From Oscillospiraceae bacterium (lineage in GTDB: Bacteria > Bacillota > Clostridia > Oscillospirales > JAAYXM01), in assembly GCA_015068085.1 (NCBI GenBank), contig SVLF01000003.1:19467-83466 (forward strand): a stretch of 64,000 bases of DNA, written 5' to 3'. A program made the position numbers and the translations under genes. Shown one piece after another: positions 45,176 to 55,777 of the stretch (position 1 is the first letter of the stretch; each line of letters starts with the position of its first letter). Under the pieces are notes generated by a model, which saw only the letters and a program-made list of their open reading frames with translations, made no database searches and was not told the DNA's origin.

Positions 45176-48100
45176 TGTGAGGTGGACGCGTGACCAGCTT
45201 CGCGCGATTTCCGCAAGAGACAGCTCAGTTCTTGTCTCCGCGGCGGCGGGCTCCGGTAAAACTGCCGTGCTTGTAGAGCGTCTTTTGCGGAGAATAACCG
45301 ATGAAGGGCATGACGTTACGGAGTTTCTTATTATAACATATACAAAAGCGGCGGCGACGGAGCTTCGCCGCAAGATATACGAGTCTCTTTCAAAATACGC
45401 TGCACTCCATCCGGGCAATAAGCATATACGCCGTCAGATTGCACTTGCAGGCAGTGCGAGAATATCGACGGTACACTCATTCTGCACATGGCTTCTCCGC
45501 AATTTTTCGGACAACCCTGCGCTTGCAGGCGGGTTCCGTGTGCTGGACGAGAATGAAGCGCAGCTTATTCTTGAAGAAGAGCTTTCAGAGCTTATTGAAG
45601 AAAAGTATGACGCGGGGGAAGAAAGCTTTCTCGCGCTTTCCGCGTATCTTAGCGGGGCGAGAAGTGACAAAGCGCTTTTTGGTGCGGTGCTGGAGCTGTA
45701 TCAGAAAAGCACAAGCCACCCGTATCCCGAAAAATGGCTTTCGGAGGTCACGGCGTCATATGACGTTTCTAAGGAGGAAAGTATCAGGAATACTGTGTGG
45801 GGCGAGTACGCATTTTCGGCAGCAAAACAGGCGCTTGCGGACTGCATCGAAATCCTTGATCTTATGATAGCAGATGTTGAAAAGCTTCCTGAAGCTGCGG
45901 AGGTTTATGCCGAGGTGCTGTGTGATGAGCGTGATATGCTCATGAGAGCCGACAGCGACACATGGGATGGGCTTCTGGAGGCAATTTCCGCAATAGAGTT
46001 TCCGCGGCTGCCAAGCTCAAGAAAAATCGAAGACAAAAGCATATCTGAGCGTATCCGTGCAATGCACGACCGCGTAAAGGAAGAGTGCGGGAAGATAACA
46101 GAAAAGCTTCTTACTGCTTCATCGGGCGAGCTTCTCGCAGAGCTTTCCGCGCTTTATCCGCATATGTGTGAGCTTGCAAGTCTTGCGGAAGAGCTTTCGG
46201 CTCGTTTTGGCAGGGAAAAGCTTCGCCGCGGCGCTCTTGATTATTCAGACCTTGAGCATTATGCGATAGAGCTTCTTGTCAGTGAATATGATGCAGAGAG
46301 GGATGTTGTTGTTCCGAGCGATACAGCACGCGAGGTTTCAAAAAACTTTTGTGAGATACTTCTTGATGAATTTCAGGACAGCAACAATATTCAGGATATA
46401 ATTTTCCGCGCAGTATCACGGGATGAGAAGAACATCGTTATGGTGGGGGATGTGAAGCAGTCGATATACCGTTTCCGTCTTGCCGACCCGACGATATTTA
46501 TGAAAAAGTATAAGAGCTTTAAAAAATACGAGGAAGCAACCGGTGATGAGCCGAGATACATAACGCTTTCTCAGAATTTCCGTTCGCGTGCCGAGGTGCT
46601 TGATGCATCAAATGCATTTTTTTCGCGCCTTATGACGGAAGAGCTTGGTGATGTGGATTATACCGAGGAGCATTTTCTTGTACCGCGTGATAATATACCT
46701 GAGCCCGGAATGGGCGACAAGTCATGCGAGTTTTATCTTGTTGACAGAAAAGAAAGTGAGCTTTCCTCTGCCGAGGATGAGGCAAGATTTGTTGCATCAA
46801 AAATCCGTGAGCTTATTGAGAGCGGATTTGAGGTTTGCGATAAGGACGGAACGCACCACCGCGCCGAATACCGCGACTTTGCCGTGCTTCTGCGCTCGGC
46901 TTCCGGAAATGCTGAAAGTTATGAGCGAGCATTGCGTGATGCGGGAATACCCTATGCATCGCCTCGTGCTGATGGGCTTCTTACCAAAAGCGAAGTAAAT
47001 GCAATTGTTTCGTATCTTTCTGTAATAGACAACCCCACCTCGGATATTCCGCTTTTAGCGCTTCTTAAATCCCCGCTGTTTGCATTTTCTGCAGATGATT
47101 TGTGCTATATCAGGCGCGAAAGGGACGGTGCACTTATTTACGCAATGGAAAAGCTTGCAACAAAAGAGGGGGAGACAGCGAAAAAATGCCGGGCGTTTCT
47201 CGGTGAGCTTTCGGCTCTGCGATCGCGCTCACGCGGAGAGAGCGCCGCATCGCTTATATGGGAAATATATAATCGAACTAATGCGCTCGGTCTTTTCGGT
47301 GCGCTTCCGTGCGGAGAGGAGCGCCAGCGAAATCTAATAGAGTTTTACAAATGTGCAGGAGCCTTTGAAAGCTCAGGATATTTCGGGCTTTACCGGTTTG
47401 TGTCGCACATAGCGCGTCTTGCCGAGCGCGGCGGAGATATCCCCGCACCTGCGGCAGCTGCAGGAAATGCCGTAACGATAATGACGATACACAAATCAAA
47501 GGGATTGGAATTTCCGATAGTTTTCCTCGGGGGATGCATACGGAATTTCAATACCGATGATATCAGGCGTCCTATTCTTATTCACCCGCAGCTCGGCGTG
47601 GGGCTTCGCTTCCGCGATACGCAAACGGATGCAGATTATTCAACCGTTGCAAGGGATGTCATATCAGATGCTTTGATTTCGGAAATGAAGAGCGAGGAAA
47701 TGCGCATACTGTATGTTGCGCTTACGCGTGCGCGTGAAAAGCTCTGTCTCGTTGCGTCCCATAATGATGCGGCAAAAATGATAGGAAAAGTGATTTTTGA
47801 AAACGTGTATCCCGAGCTTGATAAAAAAATGCTTTTGTCAAGGGTGGGAACGCAAACGTGGTTCATGTTGCCTCTGCTCCGCACATCAAGCGGAAACGAA
47901 CTTCGGCAGTACGCCGGATTTTTGCCGCTGGATGACGAAAGCCTCGGCGGGATGAAAGCGCATGTTGCGCAAATCGTTGACACAGAGGTTTCGGCTTCCG
48001 GAGAGAAAGAGCAAGAATTGCAACCTGCGGAGAACACGGAAGAAATAAAAGAAATGCTGCGCTTTAGCTATGGATACGCCGCCGCAACGGAAACTCCGTC

Positions 48101-48710
48101 AAAGCTTACGGCGACGGGGCTTCACGCTGACGGCGCAGCGCGCGTATCACCGCGCAGAAGAAAAACTCCGCGTCCGGCATTTCTGCAGGAGCGGGAGCTT
48201 ACGCCGACAGAACGCGGAACTGCTTTGCATATGGCAATGCAGTTTGCAAATTTTGAAAAGTGCCAAAGTGTTGAAGGTGCAAAGGAAGAGCTTGCGCGCA
48301 TGGTGCGCGAAAAATATCTTTCACAGGTTCAGGCAAAGGCGGTGGATGCGGAAAAAATTTCGTTGTTTACAAATTCAGCCACAGGGCAGGCGATGCTTTC
48401 GGCAAAAAACGTTGCGCGTGAGTTTAAGTTTTCCGTGCTTCTTCCCGCTGAGGAAATGCTTGGGAAAGAAGAGCTTTTTGGTGAACAGGTGCTTTTGCAG
48501 GGCGTTATGGATATGTATTATGAAACGGAAGACGGTGTTACGATAGTCGATTTTAAAACCGACCGCCGCCGTCCTGAGGGAGAGGTTCTTGAGAAATACA
48601 GCGAACAGCTCCGCACATACCGCCGCGCACTGTTTGAGATGACGGGAAAGAAGGCAAAAAGCCTGCGCCTGTATCTTGTGAATTACGGAGAATACATAGA
48701 AGTGGAATAA
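45147..48710 (+). CDS. addA: ATP-dependent helicase-nuclease subunit A
   Basis: 1187 aa; WTRDQLRAISARDSSVLVSAAAGSGKTAVLVERLL Walker A, LLDEFQDSNNIQ, VDFKTDRR nuclease motif; overlaps addB end. Confidence 0.95.
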   Translation: MTGRERMMSDVRWTRDQLRAISARDSSVLVSAAAGSGKTAVLVERLLRRITDEGHDVTEFLIITYTKAAATELRRKIYESLSKYAALHPGNKHIRRQIALAGSARISTVHSFCTWLLRNFSDNPALAGGFRVLDENEAQLILEEELSELIEEKYDAGEESFLALSAYLSGARSDKALFGAVLELYQKSTSHPYPEKWLSEVTASYDVSKEESIRNTVWGEYAFSAAKQALADCIEILDLMIADVEKLPEAAEVYAEVLCDERDMLMRADSDTWDGLLEAISAIEFPRLPSSRKIEDKSISERIRAMHDRVKEECGKITEKLLTASSGELLAELSALYPHMCELASLAEELSARFGREKLRRGALDYSDLEHYAIELLVSEYDAERDVVVPSDTAREVSKNFCEILLDEFQDSNNIQDIIFRAVSRDEKNIVMVGDVKQSIYRFRLADPTIFMKKYKSFKKYEEATGDEPRYITLSQNFRSRAEVLDASNAFFSRLMTEELGDVDYTEEHFLVPRDNIPEPGMGDKSCEFYLVDRKESELSSAEDEARFVASKIRELIESGFEVCDKDGTHHRAEYRDFAVLLRSASGNAESYERALRDAGIPYASPRADGLLTKSEVNAIVSYLSVIDNPTSDIPLLALLKSPLFAFSADDLCYIRRERDGALIYAMEKLATKEGETAKKCRAFLGELSALRSRSRGESAASLIWEIYNRTNALGLFGALPCGEERQRNLIEFYKCAGAFESSGYFGLYRFVSHIARLAERGGDIPAPAAAAGNAVTIMTIHKSKGLEFPIVFLGGCIRNFNTDDIRRPILIHPQLGVGLRFRDTQTDADYSTVARDVISDALISEMKSEEMRILYVALTRAREKLCLVASHNDAAKMIGKVIFENVYPELDKKMLLSRVGTQTWFMLPLLRTSSGNELRQYAGFLPLDDESLGGMKAHVAQIVDTEVSASGEKEQELQPAENTEEIKEMLRFSYGYAAATETPSKLTATGLHADGAARVSPRRRKTPRPAFLQERELTPTERGTALHMAMQFANFEKCQSVEGAKEELARMVREKYLSQVQAKAVDAEKISLFTNSATGQAMLSAKNVAREFKFSVLLPAEEMLGKEELFGEQVLLQGVMDMYYETEDGVTIVDFKTDRRRPEGEVLEKYSEQLRTYRRALFEMTGKKAKSLRLYLVNYGEYIEVE

Positions 48711-48716
48711 AAAACC

Positions 48717-48750
48717 GATAAAGCCAAGGCGAATTTGCCTTGGCTTTATC
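48717..48750. terminator. Hairpin between convergent addA and araC-type gene
   Basis: GATAAAGCCAAGGC-gaattt-GCCTTGGCTTTATC perfect 14-bp stem. Confidence 0.7.
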
Positions 48751-48891
48751 TATATATTATGACTGTTTACTTTATAATTCTTGCGCGAACGATGTTGTCC
48801 AGTGCTGAGATTTTTTCAAGTGTCTACTCTAAAGGAAATGACATTAGCAAGCTATAGGATTCTTGTTTCGGGAAATGTTTATTGCATAAGA

Positions 48892-49770
48892 TTATCCATT
48901 CACACTTTTGGCATAATCGGAAGGCGTTATACCGGTCTTTGCTTTAAACAATCTTGAAAAATAGTGGACAGATGAAAAGCCGAGATTTTCGGATATCTGC
49001 GTAAGATTCAGCCGTTTTTCGCTTATCATGCGTTTTGCGGCACCTATCTTAAGAGAAATGAAATAATCTATCGGTCCGCAACCGCACTGCGATTTGCACA
49101 GCTTTCCGAGTTTTGATACACCAATAGAGAGCTCTGCGCTGATTTCCTCTGTGGACAGAGGTCTGTGCAGATTGTTGGACAAAAAAGCAGTGAGCATTGC
49201 AAACTGCTCATTGGGGTATTTTTTGGTGTCGTTAAGAGATAGTTTGTCTAACGGTGAATTATGTTCGTAGAGGTCAATGAGAAAAAGCTCAACGAGGTTT
49301 GCGAGTTTTTGAGTTTTGTATTCCGGAACATTACTTTGGAGAACCATCCCTTTGCAATTCATTTCAGGAGGCGGAAGTTCAAGAATCTGTTCGCCTATTG
49401 TGGTTATTTCACGAAGTTTGGTCTTTTGGTTTTCGGTCAGATTGAGAATATTATTGACGAATTTGCGGGGGAGGTTAGAAAAAGTTGAAAACGTTACTAC
49501 ACTTATAAATGCATCCTTTTCGGTTGTAAAACTGTGGAATGAATAGGGTGCATACATAATAAACTGTCCGGGATACAGATGATACAATTCTCCATCGATA
49601 AGAAGGTTTATTTCACCTTGTTCCAAACAGAAAAACTCCCAGAAATCGTGTGCTTCTCCGTTGTAATTGCTGTCGGGCGGAATGATATCACTGTATTTTT
49701 GCGAGAAAACCGAATGCAGATTATTTATCGTTATAAAGTCCGGAATTTTTATATTTGCAAACCTTTCCAT
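48892..49770 (-). CDS. AraC-family transcriptional regulator with cupin domain (second copy type)
   Basis: 292 aa; GEAHDFWEFFCLEQGEINLLIDGELYHLYPGQFIMYAPYSFHSF cupin; LNLTQISENLGFSSVHYFSRLFKAKTGITPSDYAKS HTH. Confidence 0.95.
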   Translation of the reverse strand: MERFANIKIPDFITINNLHSVFSQKYSDIIPPDSNYNGEAHDFWEFFCLEQGEINLLIDGELYHLYPGQFIMYAPYSFHSFTTEKDAFISVVTFSTFSNLPRKFVNNILNLTENQKTKLREITTIGEQILELPPPEMNCKGMVLQSNVPEYKTQKLANLVELFLIDLYEHNSPLDKLSLNDTKKYPNEQFAMLTAFLSNNLHRPLSTEEISAELSIGVSKLGKLCKSQCGCGPIDYFISLKIGAAKRMISEKRLNLTQISENLGFSSVHYFSRLFKAKTGITPSDYAKSVNG

Positions 49771-49790
49771 TTTAATCCCCTCCGATTTCG

Positions 49791-49854
49791 GGTGAAATAG
49801 TGCAAAACAAATGCGAAATACTCTAAAGATATTTTAATGATTTTATTATATAAT
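49791..49854 (+). promoter_or_regulatory. Candidate tandem 21-bp operator (site D) plus TATAAT
   Basis: GGTGAAATAGTGCAAAACAAA (49791-49811) / TGCGAAATACTCTAAAGATAT (49812-49832), TATAAT 49849-49854. Confidence 0.45.
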
Positions 49855-49896
49855 ATTACACGAAGACGGATAAAGTCAAGTAATAAACAAAAAAGG

Positions 49897-50949
49897 ATGG
49901 AAAAAATGGAAAAAATCAGATTGGGGCTTATCGGATGCGGAGGAATGATGAAGCGTCATGCCGAGGGCATACAGCTTCTGGATAATGTAGAAATTACAGC
50001 GGTATGCGATATTGCAAAAGAGCGTGCCGAGGATGTCGCAACCGTTCTTTGTAGCCCGTACATCACAACGGATTATACAACGATGGTTGATTATGTTGAT
50101 GCCGTTTTAGTTGCGCTTCCGCATCATCTTCACTATCCGTGTGGAATATTTTTTGCAAGAAATAAAAAGCATATCCTCATGGAAAAGCCGCTTTGTAATA
50201 CGGAAGAGGAGTGCCTTCGCCTCATTTCTGTTTGCGAGGAGTGCGATGTAACACTTATGTGTGCGTACCCTGTTCGGTACTGGCAAGGCATAGTTAAGCT
50301 CAAAGAAATGGTGGACAGCGGAAAATACGGAAGAATAATGCAGATGTCCATATGGACAGAACAGCTTACTCAGTTTGATGAGCTTAGCTGGTTCGGAACT
50401 TCCTGCCTCGGCGGAGGACAGCTTTTCTCCCACGGATGCCATTACATAGACTTGCTTATGTGGTTCTGCGGAAATCCTGTTTCTGGTGCGCATTTCGGCA
50501 CGAATATCGGAACACCGTGGATGCTCAACGAGGGAACAAGTGCGGTTACGCTGAAGTTTGAAAACGGAGCGATCGGTTACCACGGTGCGACCTGGGGCGC
50601 TCGCGGAACGCGAATGGGAAATGATTTCCAGATTATGACCGAAAAGGGTATGCTTGAGTTTGAGTTTAACTCCGGCGAGGTAAGAGTATACGACAACACA
50701 AAGGAGCATATTCCCGGTCAAACGGATGCCGATGCTCAGAAATACAGAGTTGTATGGAAACGCGAAAATGAGGCAAACAAAGAAACTCAGCACGAGATGT
50801 CCCACTTTATTGATTGTATTGTAAACAAAAAGAAGCCGGAGACAGATGCGTATTCCGCATTGCAGGGGCTTCGCGTTATATGGAAGCTCTATGATGCCGA
50901 AAAAGCCGGTGTGCTTGCCGATTTGAGAGGGCTTGGAATAAACGGATAA
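49897..50949 (+). CDS. Gfo/Idh/MocA-family oxidoreductase
   Basis: Start MEKMEKIRLGLIGCGGMMKRHAEG; ILMEKPLCNT, GGGQLFSHGCHYIDLLMWFCG. Confidence 0.92.
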   Translation: MEKMEKIRLGLIGCGGMMKRHAEGIQLLDNVEITAVCDIAKERAEDVATVLCSPYITTDYTTMVDYVDAVLVALPHHLHYPCGIFFARNKKHILMEKPLCNTEEECLRLISVCEECDVTLMCAYPVRYWQGIVKLKEMVDSGKYGRIMQMSIWTEQLTQFDELSWFGTSCLGGGQLFSHGCHYIDLLMWFCGNPVSGAHFGTNIGTPWMLNEGTSAVTLKFENGAIGYHGATWGARGTRMGNDFQIMTEKGMLEFEFNSGEVRVYDNTKEHIPGQTDADAQKYRVVWKRENEANKETQHEMSHFIDCIVNKKKPETDAYSALQGLRVIWKLYDAEKAGVLADLRGLGING

Positions 50950-50985
50950 TAAAGCATCTCCAAAGTTCAAAAAGAAGGCGGTGAT

Positions 50986-53049
50986 GTGAAAATGCACAGT
51001 GGTATCAACTTTTTAAACGCACGCGATTTCGGTGCACTTGGCTCACGATTTGAAACAACGGTGCAGTCAAGTGTAGGCTCTGATATATTTACAGTTGAAA
51101 ACAGCGGAGATTTTAAGGTAGGCAATGAGGTTGTTGTTTTCGGGTGCAATATCCATACGGAGTGTGAGGTGCTGTTTACTCGAAGGGATACATCTCCCGT
51201 AAACCCGCGTCCGTGGATTCACAATCAACCGGTTGACGGACGTATTAAGCTTCGCGGATGGACCGGTGAGGGCGGCTCTCGCGCAGTTTACTTCATTGAT
51301 ATTCATCCCGGAAGACATGATGTATTCCGATGGTCGGATGATTTTGGAAGAAGCTGGCATGAAGATGTTCCGATTACTGAAGGATGGGTAACGCTTCATG
51401 GCGGGGTTGAGGTAAAAATCGACGAGTTTGAGGAACGGACATACGGTTGCACAGCTGTGTTCGTCTGCTCGGACAGAATGATTGCAACGATAGAAAAGGT
51501 TGAGGATAACCGGATTACCTTATCACGAAAAGCGAATAAAAAAGCACTTTGCCGTATGGTACATTCGGATTCATCGGCAATTCAGAGTGCGATTGACACC
51601 GCAATTTCTCAGCACAAAGGCGTATTCCTTCCCAATGGAAGATATCGCATTACGCGCTCGTTGCACATTGAAAATGCTAAAAGCTTCACTTTTGAGGGCG
51701 AGAGCGGTGAAAAAACAATTATCGACAACAGCCTTGGACATTGTGGTACCGAAACAGCAGAGGGAAGCTGCTTTATTTTCGAAGGCGGAGAAGAGGTAAC
51801 GCTGAGGAACCTCCGTATGGAAGGCTGCTTTGGCTATGATGACCGCGATATTTCACGTTGGCTTACAGAGTGTGCGGGCAGCTCGGTTTGGGGCTTTTAC
51901 TTTGTGAAATCAAATGCCACTTGCATCCACAGTACGCGGCGTGTACTTGTTGAAAACTGCCACGCGAGACGTATGTCTGCCGAGTGTTTTTATGCACAAG
52001 GCAACGGTAGAGACGGAAATCATGAGCCTCAACAATATAACACATGCGTTACATATCTTCGTTGCAGTGTTGAGGACTCGGCAAGAAACGCATTCAATGA
52101 CAATGATTTTTCGGAAGGTGCATCGCTTATAGATTGCCGCATACGCGACATAGGCGGAAATGCGTGGGAAGGTGCATCGAGGTTTGTAAAGATAACCGGA
52201 TGCTATATGCGAAACTGTGGCCCGGTTGCTATAGGGAATATACGAACAAGGAATCCGAACTTCGATATTCTAGGCAGCGGTCAGCATATCATAACAAACA
52301 ACTACTTTGAGAGCGGAATCACCTACGGCACGGCGATGATAGTTGTAGGCTCATACGCCTCTCAGGTGACGGTAAGCAATAACGTGTTTGTGAACTTCAA
52401 TTCAAATGCAGTGCGCGTTATGGGAGAAACGCAAAGCTCGGACACTCCGCCTGAAAACGTTATCATAACCGCAAACAGCTTTGATATGACAGCCGTTGAA
52501 GAAAAAAGCAGACAGCGCTGTGCGGTAAGTATTTCATCCGATTATGTTACTGTGTCGGACAATCAGATATATGTCCGCGGCGAGAGGGATGAAAACCTTA
52601 CCGGACTCCGGATAACGGATGACGTTACACGCCTCATTGTTCACGATAATTCACTTGCCGGTTGCGGATGTGGTATAGTGGCAGAGAAGGTACGCGGCGC
52701 TGTAGGCAACGTGATAAGTGATACGCAGTTCACGCACTTTGATCCCGCAATCCCGGATATCGGTGTAAAACCAATGCTTTTGCGCCGCACTTCGCACAGA
52801 TATCGAGGGTGGAAACTTACTTGGATAGACGAAAAACCCGAAAGCACAATTGCGGATTTTGACCCGGAAACGTTTATTTTCAGGCTCGAAGCACCGGCAA
52901 ATCTACAGCCGGGCGATGGGTTTTATATATATTCACCAAGCGCATTACCGTGGAGTATTCACCACAATATCATCGACAACACAAAAGTTCCGATGATGCT
53001 TGACACATGTTCAGGCAAACGCGCCCGCCTTGACGGAAATATTATGTGA
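50986..53049 (+). CDS. Right-handed parallel beta-helix protein (pectate-lyase-superfamily-like), no signal peptide
   Basis: 687 aa, GTG start; GVFLPNGRYRITRSLHIENAKSFTFEGESGEKTIIDN, repeated ...ITNNYFESG.. / VSNNVFVNF.. / ITANSFDM coils. Confidence 0.78.
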   Translation: MKMHSGINFLNARDFGALGSRFETTVQSSVGSDIFTVENSGDFKVGNEVVVFGCNIHTECEVLFTRRDTSPVNPRPWIHNQPVDGRIKLRGWTGEGGSRAVYFIDIHPGRHDVFRWSDDFGRSWHEDVPITEGWVTLHGGVEVKIDEFEERTYGCTAVFVCSDRMIATIEKVEDNRITLSRKANKKALCRMVHSDSSAIQSAIDTAISQHKGVFLPNGRYRITRSLHIENAKSFTFEGESGEKTIIDNSLGHCGTETAEGSCFIFEGGEEVTLRNLRMEGCFGYDDRDISRWLTECAGSSVWGFYFVKSNATCIHSTRRVLVENCHARRMSAECFYAQGNGRDGNHEPQQYNTCVTYLRCSVEDSARNAFNDNDFSEGASLIDCRIRDIGGNAWEGASRFVKITGCYMRNCGPVAIGNIRTRNPNFDILGSGQHIITNNYFESGITYGTAMIVVGSYASQVTVSNNVFVNFNSNAVRVMGETQSSDTPPENVIITANSFDMTAVEEKSRQRCAVSISSDYVTVSDNQIYVRGERDENLTGLRITDDVTRLIVHDNSLAGCGCGIVAEKVRGAVGNVISDTQFTHFDPAIPDIGVKPMLLRRTSHRYRGWKLTWIDEKPESTIADFDPETFIFRLEAPANLQPGDGFYIYSPSALPWSIHHNIIDNTKVPMMLDTCSGKRARLDGNIM

Positions 53050-53084
53050 GGCGGTCGGCAAAATTAATATGAGGAGAATGTAAA

Positions 53085-55763
53085 ATGAAAAGATTTATTT
53101 CGCTTATTCTTACCTTAGCAATGACCTTGGCGTTATTTCCGGCAACGTATGTATCCGCAACAGACTATGCGGGAATACGTATAGAGTATCCGACGGCTTT
53201 AGAGGGTACACAGCAGACGACAAACGATTATCCGGGAAGAGGGAACCCGGCTGATGAAATAACGTATAAAAACAGCTCAGGGCGTGTTGAATGGCTTTCG
53301 CAAACGACAAATGCTGCAAGTTGGAACAGAGGCGTTCTTTCACTTACTGCAGGAGAAGCAGGGCAGTACGGTGCATATAAGATCCGCGTTCCGAAAGCAG
53401 GCAAGTATGATGTAACTGTTCAGTACAGAAAAGGCTCGAATGGCACAACGGGAAAAATGTTCATTCTCCCGATAAGTGCCAAGGATGATATTGCGACTGC
53501 TCTTGAAACGGCAACATCGGAAATTTCGGTGAATTTCGGAGGAGTCTCTGCCACGGATGGCACAGAAGATACATTCCACGAGGATAAAGTTTTTACATGG
53601 CCTGCGGAAAAAGCAGATGAATATATAGTCGTCTGGAAAGCTGAAGAAAACGGTTCCCTCCGTCCTGCAAACCTCATTTTTGACGGAAAGGGAGAGGGCA
53701 AAGCTCCGATAAATGCAGAGTCCTCGCTTGCAAAAGCGACACTCAATCTTGCGAGCGGAGAGAGCACAACAATCACAACGACGTCTGTTACAATGAGTGA
53801 TTTAAGTGCAGGAAGTGCAGATGACATTGCATCGCTTACATATGAAAGCTCAGATATAAATGTAGTAACAGTTTCCGGCAACACCGTCACCGCAGCAGGT
53901 GAAGGAACGGCAAAGGTATATACAAAAAGCGGAGACCTTATTATTGCGGAAAATGAGATAACGGTAATAGTGCCTGAATATTCAGGAGTCCGTGCACAGT
54001 ATCCGACCAACCCCACCGCATATAATTTAAGTACTGATACCACAACACCGGATGATATAAAATATGACATAAGCGGCAAACGTGTGGACTGGTATGCATA
54101 TACAGGAACGTATAATAAGACATCAGCACCTGCCTGGAATGCAGGGTCAGCGAATTTCTATTTATCCGCAAACGAATATGCAGCATATAAAATTAATATT
54201 CCGGAAAAGGGATTTTACAATGTGAAGTTAGAATACCGTGTGCGCACAGGCGGTGGCACAGCCAATATGTACCTGCTTCCGGGAGATACGAAAGAGGAAA
54301 ACATAGAAACTGTTGTCGAGAGCACAACTCCGTTTATAAGCAATGTGAATTTTTTGTATAGCAATTACGAAAATACCGAAGATAAAGCTCTTTTAAATCT
54401 TGAAAAAAGCTTTGATGCAAAAAGTGCAGGTGAATATATTGTTGTATGGATGGGTGTTAGTGGCGGAACGGTTCGCCCCAACAACCTAATCTTTGACGGT
54501 TGCAAAGCCGGTGAAGAAAAAAACGGACTCCTCGGTGAAGTTACGCTTTCCGATACCGAGCTTGTTGTAGGGGAGAGCGCAACAGTAACGGCTTCGCTGA
54601 ACGATGCATTCACAGGCGCCTCGGTAACGGGGACAGTTGCTTATTCTTGTGATTCGGATGTAATTTCTGTAAATGGTACAACCGTAACTGCGAACAAAGC
54701 AGGAACAGCAACACTTTATGCAGAAGTTGATGGTTATGATAATAAGGTCGCGCTTGACGTAACAGTAACAGCTCCGGCACCGATTGAACTTTCCGGCAAC
54801 GTCAACTTTGCAGCAGGCGCCGATATTAGCTATAAAGTTGGAAACGCAGAAGCGTTCGCAGCTCTTTCGGCAAATGATGTAGAGATTATCCCGGCAGGAA
54901 CGGAAATCACAGTAAAGGCAAATGATGCTGATAACTTTGCAGGTTGGGTGCGTGGAACGGCAAACAGCGAAAACTGGATATCGGACGAGGGTGAATATAC
55001 CTTTACAATAATGTCTCACACATATCTTACACCGGTTTATACAGAAACAAAAGAAACTGAAGCAGAACAGGTTGTTGAGTTCTGGAATGAAAATAAGGAA
55101 TACCTCGGCACTTCTGATGTTGTAGACGGAAAAGCGACAGCTCCTGTTGCAACGCTTACCGGTCACAGCTTCAGTGCATGGCACATTTCGGATGAAGATA
55201 TTCTTCCTCTTGAAAGCGGAAGCGTAAATGTTTCCGGTATTGCAGATGCAATCATCCGCGCGGTGGCAAAGCACACTGTTAAGAATAACTTCGGAACAAA
55301 GATTCCGAAAAGCGATCCTTCCGCAACCTATTGGAAGCGCGGCGATGATATCGTAGCTTACGGCTCGTCCTATAATTTCTATCAGTGGAACGGTGAGCCG
55401 ACAATTACTTTCGGTACAGATGCAATCGAAAAGAACCCCATCGTAGTTCTTGACTCCACGTCCGTTGACGGTGCATATATGATTGAATACGATAAGGGCA
55501 ATGCAGCGGAGATTGTTGAAGCCGGCATCCTTTTCGGAAGTGATACGGACATAAACATCGGCTCCACCGACGGCTCAAAGGCAGCGTCACAGAGAAACGG
55601 CGTTGACGGTGATGAGGGCGATAATAACAGCCACGGTCAGTTCTGCGCAAAGCCGAATGCGAAGGGAAGCTCGGCTTATGCACGCGGATATCTTATCTAT
55701 AAGGGAACTGATAACAAGCTTTATGTTATCTATACAGCGGCAGTGACGACAACAGCAGAATAA
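53085..55763 (+). CDS. Secreted multi-module surface protein (two repeated modules, Ig-like domains, C-terminal module); paralogue of 9045-11741
   Basis: 892 aa; signal peptide MKRFISLILTLAMTLALFPATYVSA; modules YAGIRIEYPTALEG.. and YSGVRAQYPTNPTA..; EAGILFGSDTDINIGSTDGSKA...RGYLIYK C-terminus. Confidence 0.82.
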   Translation: MKRFISLILTLAMTLALFPATYVSATDYAGIRIEYPTALEGTQQTTNDYPGRGNPADEITYKNSSGRVEWLSQTTNAASWNRGVLSLTAGEAGQYGAYKIRVPKAGKYDVTVQYRKGSNGTTGKMFILPISAKDDIATALETATSEISVNFGGVSATDGTEDTFHEDKVFTWPAEKADEYIVVWKAEENGSLRPANLIFDGKGEGKAPINAESSLAKATLNLASGESTTITTTSVTMSDLSAGSADDIASLTYESSDINVVTVSGNTVTAAGEGTAKVYTKSGDLIIAENEITVIVPEYSGVRAQYPTNPTAYNLSTDTTTPDDIKYDISGKRVDWYAYTGTYNKTSAPAWNAGSANFYLSANEYAAYKINIPEKGFYNVKLEYRVRTGGGTANMYLLPGDTKEENIETVVESTTPFISNVNFLYSNYENTEDKALLNLEKSFDAKSAGEYIVVWMGVSGGTVRPNNLIFDGCKAGEEKNGLLGEVTLSDTELVVGESATVTASLNDAFTGASVTGTVAYSCDSDVISVNGTTVTANKAGTATLYAEVDGYDNKVALDVTVTAPAPIELSGNVNFAAGADISYKVGNAEAFAALSANDVEIIPAGTEITVKANDADNFAGWVRGTANSENWISDEGEYTFTIMSHTYLTPVYTETKETEAEQVVEFWNENKEYLGTSDVVDGKATAPVATLTGHSFSAWHISDEDILPLESGSVNVSGIADAIIRAVAKHTVKNNFGTKIPKSDPSATYWKRGDDIVAYGSSYNFYQWNGEPTITFGTDAIEKNPIVVLDSTSVDGAYMIEYDKGNAAEIVEAGILFGSDTDINIGSTDGSKAASQRNGVDGDEGDNNSHGQFCAKPNAKGSSAYARGYLIYKGTDNKLYVIYTAAVTTTAE

Positions 55764-55777
55764 AATGAATTTCAGAA

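Noticed and set aside
41897-48710. AddAB as an anti-phage defence island
   Set aside because: Standard housekeeping recombination/repair helicase-nuclease; no accompanying defence genes
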